From the NCBI RefSeq assembly GCF_040270295.1, contig NZ_JBELOE010000067.1: a DNA stretch of 64,000 nucleotides. One strand, written 5' to 3'. This document shows positions 7,040 through 14,844 of the stretch, in pieces (position 1 is the stretch's first letter; the number at the start of each line of letters is the position of its first letter). The notes under the pieces are model-generated. The model worked only from the letters and a program-made list of their open reading frames with translations, searched no databases and was not told where the DNA came from. Origin of the DNA: Catenovulum sediminis (GTDB lineage: Bacteria; Pseudomonadota; Gammaproteobacteria; Enterobacterales; Alteromonadaceae). The translations under genes were made by a program, and so were the position numbers.

Positions 7040-8734
7040 TCACTGCAATCGATTCGTTAGTTTTTGCATTAACGTTTTAACCGTGTGTGGTTGGTCAGCT
7101 GCAACATTCACGTTTTCGTTTGGATCGTTTTGATGATCGTACAGCTCTACAAATAAAGGTTCTGGAGATGTCGTTTGTGTATTCATCCAAGCGATAAGCC
7201 GATAACGGTCAGTTCGCAACGAATAGCCCATCAAATCTTGTTCGAATAATTTGCGATCCCATTTTTCTGGAAACTGCTTTTTGATGCGGTTTTCAACGTC
7301 AACAATTAACTCGCCAAAATAAGTTTCACGCATACCCGGTCGAAGTGGGTAAGCGCCCCATTCTCTTAATGCAGGGTTGGGGAATTGACTCAATGCAGAG
7401 TCTTTCCATTTTAAATCTGGGTTTTTAATTAATGGTACTAAACTTGAACCCTCTACATGATTTGCTTGAGGAATATTAGCCAATTCAGAAACCGTTGGAT
7501 AAATGTCAATTAATTCAACCAGCGCATTGGTGCGCAGTGCTTGGCCAGACGCTCTTGTTTGCGGCGTTGAAATAATAAAAGGGACACGAGTAGCTATTTC
7601 ATAGTTGCTGGCTTTACCCCAGATGCCTTTATCGCTTAAATGAAATCCATGGTCACTCCATAAAACGATAACGGTACTGTCTAATACGTTCAGTTCTTCT
7701 AATTTCTTTATAGTACGGCCAATTTGCGCGTCAATATAACTGATACAAGCTAAATAAGAATGCATCAAATGAACTTGTTGTTCTAACGGGATTTCACCCA
7801 TGTTCGGGATATCCGAAAATGTACGCAGCTCAAACGAGGCATGTAGCCCCATGGCGGCACCCTTTTTAGGCTTGGATTGATTGACTTTAGCCAATGCTGC
7901 TTTAATTTTTAGTGGATCATAAAGATCCCAATATTTTTTAGGTGCAATCCAAGGTAAATGTGGTTTATTCATGCCAAAACCGAAAAAGAAAGGTTTGTCC
8001 TGTTTCGCTAATTGCTCTAAGGTTTTGTCGGCAACCTCCGCATTATAACCATCAATATAGGCATAATCTGGTACATCAGCACCTTCGGTCGCCGGACCTC
8101 GACCTAAACCGTATTTGGCTTGTTCGCCATATTTTGCAAACATTTGTTTGCGGTATTCATCTTGCAATTTATTATTTGCTTCTAGCGCGTAAGTACCAGG
8201 TGCTTTGATATGCGCGGGTAATAAATGGGTCGCTGCTGGCCAGTTCCATGAATTTTCTTCATCTTTATCGCCATGATGAAATATTTTACCGACATAACCT
8301 GCGTTATAACCGTTTTCCATAAAGTGTTGTGGGATGGTTTTAACATCTTTAAACTTATGGCGGAATTTTACATAGTTGTGTGTTACTTCTAATGTATCGG
8401 GTCTTAAGCCTGTCATAATACTGGCGCGGGACGGCCCACAAATAGCTTGCTGTGCGTAAGCGCGGTCAAACGTAATGCCTTTGCTAGCCAGTAAATCAAT
8501 GCTGGGTGATTGTGCTAGCGCACTACCGTAAGCACCTAGCTCATTTCGTAAATCATCAATAGATATAAATAAAACGTTGTGTTTATTATTGGTTTTTGCC
8601 TCCAGATGTGTTTTTTCTAAATGAGTATGTGTGCTCGATTGGCAAGCGGCGAGAGCCGCTGCACAACATATCAAGGTGAGCATATTTTTTGTTACAAAAG
8701 AAATATTATGTACTGAGTGGGTTAAAAACTTCAT
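7040..8734 (-). CDS. Type I sulfatase lipoprotein, iduronate-2-sulfatase-like
   Basis: The 564-residue protein has a lipoprotein signal (ALAAC near residue 31) and the formylglycine sulfatase core. NVLFISIDDLRNELGAYGS provides metal-binding Asp residues, and the signature CGPSRASIMTGLRP has the Cys to be oxidised at residue 99. WSDHGFHLSDKGIWGK provides the other metal ligands. The Cys-type motif implies maturation by a formylglycine-generating enzyme encoded elsewhere. The overall pattern resembles the iduronate-2-sulfatase-like subfamily (SulfAtlas S1_7), members of which occur in carrageenan loci; the subfamily call is tentative. It is the only sulfatase visible in the window and ends an operon with GH82 and a substrate-binding protein, so removal of a carrageenan sulfate ester is a reasonable role. 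Position specificity (2-O or 4-O) cannot be read from the sequence. Confidence 0.8.
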   Translation of the reverse strand: MKFLTHSVHNISFVTKNMLTLICCAAALAACQSSTHTHLEKTHLEAKTNNKHNVLFISIDDLRNELGAYGSALAQSPSIDLLASKGITFDRAYAQQAICGPSRASIMTGLRPDTLEVTHNYVKFRHKFKDVKTIPQHFMENGYNAGYVGKIFHHGDKDEENSWNWPAATHLLPAHIKAPGTYALEANNKLQDEYRKQMFAKYGEQAKYGLGRGPATEGADVPDYAYIDGYNAEVADKTLEQLAKQDKPFFFGFGMNKPHLPWIAPKKYWDLYDPLKIKAALAKVNQSKPKKGAAMGLHASFELRTFSDIPNMGEIPLEQQVHLMHSYLACISYIDAQIGRTIKKLEELNVLDSTVIVLWSDHGFHLSDKGIWGKASNYEIATRVPFIISTPQTRASGQALRTNALVELIDIYPTVSELANIPQANHVEGSSLVPLIKNPDLKWKDSALSQFPNPALREWGAYPLRPGMRETYFGELIVDVENRIKKQFPEKWDRKLFEQDLMGYSLRTDRYRLIAWMNTQTTSPEPLFVELYDHQNDPNENVNVAADQPHTVKTLMQKLTNRLQ

Positions 8735-8767
8735 TGATTAAAACAGCCCTTTATATTAACGAATGGT

Positions 8768-9625
8768 TTAGTCTACAAACGGGTTGTAGACATATTGTTC
8801 ATATTCTTTATTGATGCCTTCAATAAATTTATTGTGTAACTTAAATAACTTGCGTTGTTTGATGGCAATCTGATCTAAAGCTTGTTGAAAATGTTGACGC
8901 CACAAGGTTTGTAAACTGCCATCTTGATAGGCATGTATTAAGCCTTCTTCTATCCTGATTAGTTTTTGTTGATGTTTTTTGCCCATAAAGAAAAAACGAG
9001 GTAGCGGATAATAGAGCAGTGTTTTATCGTCGACGGTCAGGCCTTTGACATGTTTAAAATTATCTAAAGCGTTAGAAATTTGTGTGGCACCTATTGGAAA
9101 AAAATCTGCGCGCTCGTTGGCAACCATATAAAATAAACCTTCGATATGTTTGCCAGTATGCACGGTAAAACCATTGTCTTTTAGAATGTCTGTATCTAAC
9201 CAACCGCGTCCTTGTACCATGCTAAAGTTTCTTAGATCTCTTGGGTAGTCGACTTGGTAACCTCGTTGTTTTAACTCCGTTGATATTAAAGGAACTCGAT
9301 AGCCGATAATGCCCAGCATGACAGGAAAATTGGCATGTGACAGTTGATTCAGTGTGCTCTGATTAACCGAGTCGACAAAAATAAAATTGCTTAAACTGTC
9401 AGAATTTGCTTCAACAACATAACGTTTTGGTGGAATGGGCTCGTTTGTAATATTCAGTTTGTAGCGACCATAGTGCGGTTGGGTTTTGTCTAACGCGAGC
9501 TTTAAAGCCTGATACTCGTAGCTGGATTTAGTATCACCTTCAAACGATGCCTGTAGTGTATATGTCGTATTGGCAAAAACTTGTGTGCTAAATAACAAAA
9601 TAAATAAAGCATAGTAAAATTTCAT
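8768..9625 (-). CDS. Periplasmic substrate-binding-like protein (SBP_bac_3 type)
   Basis: The 285-residue protein has a signal peptide (MKFYYALFILLFSTQVFA). The rest resembles small solute-binding proteins of the amino-acid ABC type, as often found orphaned in Alteromonadales: GYRVPLISTELKQRGYQVDY, VQGRGWLDTDILKDNGFTV and ERADFFPIGATQISNAL. No ABC permease or ATPase gene is nearby, so it more likely acts as a periplasmic sensor or scavenging protein than as part of a complete transporter. It lies between the GH82 and sulfatase genes on the same strand, 71 bp and 33 bp from its neighbours, which indicates co-transcription. Its ligand is unknown. Confidence 0.6.
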   Translation of the reverse strand: MKFYYALFILLFSTQVFANTTYTLQASFEGDTKSSYEYQALKLALDKTQPHYGRYKLNITNEPIPPKRYVVEANSDSLSNFIFVDSVNQSTLNQLSHANFPVMLGIIGYRVPLISTELKQRGYQVDYPRDLRNFSMVQGRGWLDTDILKDNGFTVHTGKHIEGLFYMVANERADFFPIGATQISNALDNFKHVKGLTVDDKTLLYYPLPRFFFMGKKHQQKLIRIEEGLIHAYQDGSLQTLWRQHFQQALDQIAIKQRKLFKLHNKFIEGINKEYEQYVYNPFVD

Positions 9626-9696
9626 GGTGATACCTTTTTAGCTAAAGTGCAAAACAGTTATGGCCCATGTTATTCAATGGGCCAAGCTTGTTGAGG

Positions 9697-11616
9697 TTAA
9701 TTCCACCGATTATTTGGGCAGCTTGTCATACCGTAGTAGTTACATACTTTGGTCGATGAGGTTGTGCTGTCGATGGTTTGATGGTGCGGATTTGGAAAAT
9801 TAATCAGATTTAAATTGTGAATGGTCACATCAAAATTATATTCCTGACCTTTTACATTTTTATCAATAACGCCCCCCAATGACGGACCTAAATAAATTTG
9901 ACCTTGTTTAGACCATTGAGCCGTAGTTGGCAAACAAACGTTGTTACAGTTGGGGTTCATCAGATCAAAATAGTCGAGTTGATCTTGTTTTAAGTGTGCG
10001 TTGGTATTGTATTTGGCCGTTACGTTATATATATCTGAATCGGCGAATACACCCGGTTTTAAACCATGAATACGGTAAACTTCGTCTAAACAATTTCCCA
10101 CATCGTTTATCCGCGCAGCCCAACGCGTACCGCCGTTGCCACGTGCATAAGGCGTCGCTGCGCAACCATTACCAATTTCGGCTTCTACTGCCGCTTTCCA
10201 ACTTTGGCGTGTGTGGCTTTCATTTGCTGGGCTGAATAATTCGACAAAACCTTTATCTACCCTTACCGCAAAACCACAACCGTCTGACTCAACACCATTG
10301 ACTTGAACTGAACCGTTTTCCATAAAATGGGGGCCAAACATAACCGCTGCTAAACCGTCTTTACAGCTGATGTTTTCGGCATAAATATCGCGGATACCCC
10401 CTTGTTTTAGTTCTTTCATAATGAGGTTGTCGGTTTCCATTCTCAGGGTGATACCGCCTTCACCTGATAAATCTCTAAACAGGATGTTATCGGCGGCATA
10501 AGTTTGGATAACGCCATAACCAAACAGAGCATTGCGTTGATCTATTTTTTCAATAATGCCATTGACTGGCCAATCAAGATTGTTGCCTCTTTTGACCGCG
10601 TTGACTAATAATGAAGCAAAAATCGTTTTGTTGTCTTCAATTCTGATATTGGAAATTTTGAAGTTTTCGACATCACCTAAGTTAAATACCGCCAGATTCG
10701 GATCATTTGATTGTCTAAAATCAACTTTAAAGCCATTGTTACGCCCGATAACACTGACATTTTCTACTTTGGGGTTGCCTGCCGTACCCACTTCAAATAT
10801 TCGATGGTTTCGACCGTCCCCATTCCAGGTTGGGTACAAGGTTGCACCTGATGCTAATTCAATATGTACATTTGAACGAAGATGTACATTTAACAAGTAA
10901 TAATCACCTGCTGGAATAAACAGTTTACCGCCGTTTGGCTGGGCACTGATTTCATCAATGGCTTGTTGTAACAACGCACTATCATCTGCGTTGTCATTAT
11001 TATTAACACCATAATCGTTAACCAGATTATATGAAACGCTAAATTGAGTCGGTGCGTTATAAAAATGACTATCCGAAATAGGCGCAGGACCCGAGTTATT
11101 TGAGCCTGCGGGCACACCACTAATATTGAGCTCATTTAAGCCGACTTCGTGATCTTTAGCCGCCTGAAATAAAACGCGCATTTTATGAGTCGTGTAATTA
11201 TTCGGAACCGGAAAAGCCGGATCTAAGTCTGTACTGTTGTGCGCTTGCCAGTTGTCAATATCCTGCCATTGACCATTTTTCCACCCCTGGACTTTCCAGC
11301 GAGAGACCGCATAGGGGTATATGTTATCTTCTAAAAAGCTGACATCGAATTGAGTGTAGTGGCCTCCAAAGTCGAATTCTAGCCAAACGTCAGAGTTTGT
11401 TCCTCTGGCGTTTGCTCGAGCTTCATTATTGAGATTTCCGTCGTAAGCTTTTGCATAATTTACCTTCCAGGTATCGCTTTTGGCTGCGAAAGTCGCTGGG
11501 GTTGCAAGATCAGCGGCAAGTAAACTGCTCGGTAATATCGTCAATGTACAAACAGCCAGCGTGCGTGCTATCGCATTGGCCGTCAAATTGTTTAACAATT
11601 TTATTTTCCGATTCAT
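9697..11616 (-). CDS. cgiA: Iota-carrageenase, GH82, with N-terminal discoidin-like domain
   Basis: Secreted endo-hydrolase of the beta-1,4 bonds of iota-carrageenan. The signal peptide covers about residues 1-34 (ending SSLLAA). Residues 35-165 look like an F5/8-type C (CBM32-like) beta-sandwich: DVWLEFDFGGHYTQFDVSFL and NELNISGV. From about residue 180 the right-handed beta-helix of GH82 follows, very close in pattern to the characterised Alteromonas enzyme CgiA: YNLVNDYGVNNNDNADDS, NGGKLFIPAGDYYLLNVHLR, NNKTIFASLL-type rungs (here DNKTIFASLL), ALFGYGVIQTYAADNILF. The catalytic segment LRMETDNL gives Glu394 and Asp396 as the expected acid/base pair, and MFGPHFMENG carries the conserved His. 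The ending VCNYYGMTSC is also family-typical. It is first in an operon with a binding protein and a sulfatase; an operator-like motif lies upstream at 11698. Confidence 0.93.
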   Translation of the reverse strand: MNRKIKLLNNLTANAIARTLAVCTLTILPSSLLAADLATPATFAAKSDTWKVNYAKAYDGNLNNEARANARGTNSDVWLEFDFGGHYTQFDVSFLEDNIYPYAVSRWKVQGWKNGQWQDIDNWQAHNSTDLDPAFPVPNNYTTHKMRVLFQAAKDHEVGLNELNISGVPAGSNNSGPAPISDSHFYNAPTQFSVSYNLVNDYGVNNNDNADDSALLQQAIDEISAQPNGGKLFIPAGDYYLLNVHLRSNVHIELASGATLYPTWNGDGRNHRIFEVGTAGNPKVENVSVIGRNNGFKVDFRQSNDPNLAVFNLGDVENFKISNIRIEDNKTIFASLLVNAVKRGNNLDWPVNGIIEKIDQRNALFGYGVIQTYAADNILFRDLSGEGGITLRMETDNLIMKELKQGGIRDIYAENISCKDGLAAVMFGPHFMENGSVQVNGVESDGCGFAVRVDKGFVELFSPANESHTRQSWKAAVEAEIGNGCAATPYARGNGGTRWAARINDVGNCLDEVYRIHGLKPGVFADSDIYNVTAKYNTNAHLKQDQLDYFDLMNPNCNNVCLPTTAQWSKQGQIYLGPSLGGVIDKNVKGQEYNFDVTIHNLNLINFPNPHHQTIDSTTSSTKVCNYYGMTSCPNNRWN

Positions 11617-11697
11617 TTTCCGGTCCTATTGTGTGTGGGTTAAAAAGTTGTGTGTTTTGTTAAATTATAATTATACATCTGACGACCTATTAATCAA

Positions 11698-11714
11698 TAG
11701 GTAGTATGTTTATT
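11698..11714. promoter_or_regulatory. Operator-like motif upstream of the GH82 operon
   Basis: TAGGTAGTATGTTTATT keeps the right half (ATGTTTATT) of the recurrent 17-bp motif, about 12 of 17 positions in total. A very similar variant (AAGGTATTATGTTTGGT) precedes the GH82 gene at 48332. It lies 82 bp upstream of the GH82 start on the minus strand. Confidence 0.4.
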
Positions 11715-11880
11715 TACGTGTGATAATTTAACGAAAAAACTATATCAAAGTCTGTTTAACGTGGAGTGATAAACATTATAGTCCCTATAATCCGCTCAAT
11801 GTGAGATCGGCTGTATGGTTGTTACCTAGACCTTGTGTGGCACTATAGTGATACATTATTTTGCCATATATGGGACTTAT

Positions 11881-12006
11881 TATGAGTTTATGCAACAGCG
11901 AATGGCAATTCTTGAAGGTGTCGCTTGCGGTGAGCAAGCGATTCAAAATGGACATACATTTTCAAATCAAGAAGCGAAAGTGAAAATGAGTAAATGGCTG
12001 AAGTAA
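11881..12006 (+). pseudogene. Antitoxin C-terminal remnant
   Basis: The plus-strand frame encodes QQRMAILEGVACGEQAI followed by QNGHTFSNQEAKVKMSKWLK and a stop at 12004-12006. This is the pattern of the C-terminal half of ParD-like antitoxins, '...G...AxxxGxxxSHxEAKxxMxxWL'. The DNA-binding N-terminus is missing. It overlaps the toxin start by 13 bp, as in intact pairs. Confidence 0.6.
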
Positions 12007-12080
12007 TATGGACGTCAACAGCGCTCAATGATTTACATGATATCGCTGAATATATTGCTTTAAGCCACTGCCAGGTTTGA
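11994..12080 (+). pseudogene. ParE/RelE-type toxin, truncated after 28 residues
   Basis: Starting at 11994 the product MAEVIWTSTALNDLHDIAEY continues IALSH, which matches the N-terminus of ParE-type toxins ('xxVxWTxxALxDLxxIAxYIA'). The frame then runs into the hairpin at 12068 and stops at 12080 with residues CQV. The toxin core is missing, so it should be inactive. Confidence 0.65.
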
Positions 12081-12107
12081 TCGAGTTCTATTAATCAAAC
12101 CTGGCAG
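12068..12107. terminator. Strong hairpin downstream of the Ig-like lipoprotein gene
   Basis: CTGCCAGGTTTGAT (12068-12081) pairs perfectly with ATCAAACCTGGCAG (12094-12107). It lies 45 bp after the stop of the minus-strand lipoprotein gene. No T-tract follows on the minus strand, so it may be a terminator, an mRNA-stabilising stem, or the scar at which the toxin gene was broken. Confidence 0.6.
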
Positions 12108-12152
12108 AGCAAATTACAACTGATTCCGTTTATGTTTTTCGGTTAATGGAAA

Positions 12153-14783
12153 TTAGTCATCAATGCGTTCAATGACGATATTGTCAATTTCCAACACTCT
12201 GAGGTCAGCACCTACATATAAGTCCCAACGGCCGTCGAAATTATCCAGGTCGTCAGCTGTTGCGTACTCAGCGCCCGTTGCTAATTCGTTTAACGCTTCT
12301 AGGGTTAAACCCGTATATGTGTGTTCAAATTTAATCCATTCACCGGTTGATTCAACTTGGTGATCAAATTGTTGATAAGCTTGAACACGGCAACAGGTAC
12401 CATTTGGGCGTAAATCGGTTTTCATATCAATTCGCATACTGACATCAACAGGTAGCGGGTTGCCATCGGTCACACGTATCCAATAAGACACTTTCCAGCT
12501 TTGGTTCGGATCTTTGAGCGATTCCATAATGCCGAATCCTGCAGGTCTGAGCGGTGAATATAATTGGTTATTGCCAAAGTTAACGTTTGTGCCAGTTTCT
12601 AATTTAATAGAATACCCTAAACCTGGGCCATTACCGGTACTTTCTACCGCCGAAATTTTAGTATCAAATTTAGGGTTCCAAACCGACCAGTTAGCGAGCT
12701 CACCGTTTCCATCTAAAAATACCGCACCGTTATTTTCTGTGTTGTTGCCTGCTTGAGCATAGTCACTGCCAGAGCACATTAAATTTTCGGTTACTTCAAG
12801 GGTCACAAATTGGTCTTCTGTTCCTTCGTAATTTTGTAAATCGAAAGATACCGTGATTTGATCGCCCACTTGCGCGCTTTCGTTTAGGACAATACGATGC
12901 GCTCGGTTGTTGCCGTCGTCACTGTCCAGTCGGTGAAGTTCAACTGCTGTAGAGTCTGTGTTGGATGTGAAGTCAATTGCGGTACCAAAATCTTTCCCTG
13001 GCTCCGCAATGGCAACGGGCGTTATATCGATAAAATTACAACGAGCAACGGTTGTTTGGTATTGCCCGGCTTGTTCGGTTAATAAATTGCCATCCGAGTT
13101 TTTAACTTCGATCTTCGCAAGATTTTTAACAACAGGTGGCTCTTCTACCGTTAATTCTACTGAATCGCTGACACCCGGGTAATTTTTTGCAGTTGCTGTA
13201 ATGGTGACTGTACCCAGTTCAGTGCCGGTAATAAAGCCATTCTCGTCAACGGTCGCATTTCCAGTACCTGCAGTGACAGACCATTTAAATGCGTTGTAAG
13301 CAATTGCCTGTGGGATAACGACACTGGGTGTGGGTAAAATTGTAAGTTGTAAATTACCCGTTGTCCCTTCAGGGGCTAAATACAGCTCATTTGACGATTG
13401 CAATTGGATGTCTGTCAGTGGGCCGGCAATAATTAATTCTACATCATCAGCAGTTAGCCCATTATATGTTGAAGATAACGTCGCGCTGCCTAGGGTATCA
13501 CCCATAATGACGGTAGGTTCTCCATCCGTTTCAACAACACTGGCAGAACCGCTACCATTGGTGATAGACCAATTAAAATCAGCTGTGGTGAGTTTGGTTA
13601 ATATATTTGCTTGTGGTTCCAGAACAAACATCGGTTGCACGGTTGAATTAAGTTCTACGTACAGCGGTGTTTCGATACTAAAACCGGTAACCGGATTAAC
13701 CACTTCAATGGCTGCTTCGGCCGCTGCAAGTGTCGGGTATTTATTACTAGTTGCACGTAATACAGCCGAACCCTGTGCAATACCTTCAACCTGGCCATTT
13801 TCGATTGTTGCTAATGCGCTACTTTGCTCTGAACCATCATGTATTTCCAGGGTAAAATCGTCTAATCGAAGTGGTGCTGCCGTTAAAGGCTCTTGAGTCA
13901 ATTCAATTGCGACTGCTTTTTCCATATCAACTTCTATCATGTTGAGTGAAAAACTTTCTAATGGGTCATAAACGGTGACATCTAATGTCTGATCCTCATA
14001 ATCCGGATGGCTAGCGGTAACGGTTGCTGTGCCAGTTGTAACACCTGTAATGACCCCTTCATTTACGGTAAAAATGCTTTCATCGCTAGAAGTCCAAGTG
14101 AATTCGTTGGCATCCAATGGTACGTAATCATCACCAGAAAACCGCATTAAGACATTTGATTGTTCGCCGATTACGGCTTCATGGCCAACCGAATTTGCCG
14201 TGCCCGGAGTTGATTCAAGTGCAACAGTTTCTGGTTGGTCAGCTGTACTGGCGACTTCTATCTGAATGGTTCGCAAATTCGGATTGGCTGCAATTTCTTC
14301 ATCTGTACACCGCACTGGATGCCCTTTCATATCAGCACAGTCAAATTTGAATCCATTATCAACCCAATACTCAAAAGTTAAACGAGTGACTAAACCGGCA
14401 CCGTTAATTAAGCCATCTAAACCATATAAATCGAGTGTCAGTGTTTGGCCATTTAAGCGGATACTGCGATCACTATTTGGAATAATGACTTGTTCTCCAC
14501 TTTGTATGTCGGTTGCAGACACCTGCATATTTTTTATATTGATCGAATCTTGCTCGACACCACCAAAATCCGAAATGCCTTCTAGTAAGTTGATTTGGTG
14601 GTAGCGGTTTGCATCATTTTCATTTTTAACATCGTCTACTTTTCCAAAATCAAACGTATCTTGTGATGCTAAATTTAACTGACTACCGTCTCTTTGTGGA
14701 TCGTAACCGTCTTCAACACAACCCATGAGTGATGCAGCAACTATGCTGCATAAAATATTCGTTTTTAGTAAGTTGTTTTTCAT
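12153..14783 (-). CDS. Multi-Ig (Big_2) lipoprotein, partner of the TBDR upstream
   Basis: The 876-residue product has a lipoprotein signal with LMGC near residue 22, followed by DGYDPQRDG, a post-lipobox motif also seen as EGYDPEFSG in the lipoprotein at 42244. At least four bacterial Ig-like group 2 domains span about residues 190-570, with phrases such as DESIFTVNEGVITGVTTGTA and GNATVDENGFITGTELGT. A C-terminal jelly-roll-like domain (about 690-876, WKVSYWIRV ... WDLYVGADLRVLEIDNIVIE) resembles carbohydrate-binding domains. It lies 61 bp after the TBDR gene on the same strand with a good ribosome site (GGAGCAG), so the two are co-transcribed. The likely role is a surface glycan-binding partner of the receptor, similar in logic to SusD but unrelated in fold. 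Binding is inferred. Confidence 0.7.
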   Translation of the reverse strand: MKNNLLKTNILCSIVAASLMGCVEDGYDPQRDGSQLNLASQDTFDFGKVDDVKNENDANRYHQINLLEGISDFGGVEQDSINIKNMQVSATDIQSGEQVIIPNSDRSIRLNGQTLTLDLYGLDGLINGAGLVTRLTFEYWVDNGFKFDCADMKGHPVRCTDEEIAANPNLRTIQIEVASTADQPETVALESTPGTANSVGHEAVIGEQSNVLMRFSGDDYVPLDANEFTWTSSDESIFTVNEGVITGVTTGTATVTASHPDYEDQTLDVTVYDPLESFSLNMIEVDMEKAVAIELTQEPLTAAPLRLDDFTLEIHDGSEQSSALATIENGQVEGIAQGSAVLRATSNKYPTLAAAEAAIEVVNPVTGFSIETPLYVELNSTVQPMFVLEPQANILTKLTTADFNWSITNGSGSASVVETDGEPTVIMGDTLGSATLSSTYNGLTADDVELIIAGPLTDIQLQSSNELYLAPEGTTGNLQLTILPTPSVVIPQAIAYNAFKWSVTAGTGNATVDENGFITGTELGTVTITATAKNYPGVSDSVELTVEEPPVVKNLAKIEVKNSDGNLLTEQAGQYQTTVARCNFIDITPVAIAEPGKDFGTAIDFTSNTDSTAVELHRLDSDDGNNRAHRIVLNESAQVGDQITVSFDLQNYEGTEDQFVTLEVTENLMCSGSDYAQAGNNTENNGAVFLDGNGELANWSVWNPKFDTKISAVESTGNGPGLGYSIKLETGTNVNFGNNQLYSPLRPAGFGIMESLKDPNQSWKVSYWIRVTDGNPLPVDVSMRIDMKTDLRPNGTCCRVQAYQQFDHQVESTGEWIKFEHTYTGLTLEALNELATGAEYATADDLDNFDGRWDLYVGADLRVLEIDNIVIERIDD

Positions 14784-14844
14784 CTTACTGCTCCAATTTT
14801 TTTCGATAAGCTTTGTATAAGCTCAATGATTAATCTGCCAAAAC

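Larger units (their letters stand above)
11617..12152. other. Intergenic region with decayed toxin-antitoxin remnants
   Basis: This 536-bp gap holds the promoter side of the GH82 operon (motif at 11698-11714), the remnants of an antitoxin/ParE-type toxin pair (11881-12080) and a strong hairpin (12068-12107). No intact gene was found. Confidence 0.7.

Noticed and set aside
8768..9625. Part of a complete ABC sugar transporter
   Set aside because: No permease or ATPase genes lie nearby and the protein is of the small amino-acid-type binding class, not the sugar-binding class.
9697..11616. Pectate lyase or polygalacturonase assignment for the beta-helix enzymes
   Set aside because: The LRMETDN and MFGPHF segments and the closing VCNYYG follow iota-carrageenase CgiA closely; pectinase catalytic motifs are absent.
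13330..13896. 188-residue plus-strand frame within the Ig-like lipoprotein gene
   Set aside because: It is antisense to a clear multi-domain lipoprotein and has low-complexity Ser/Val composition typical of a shadow frame.
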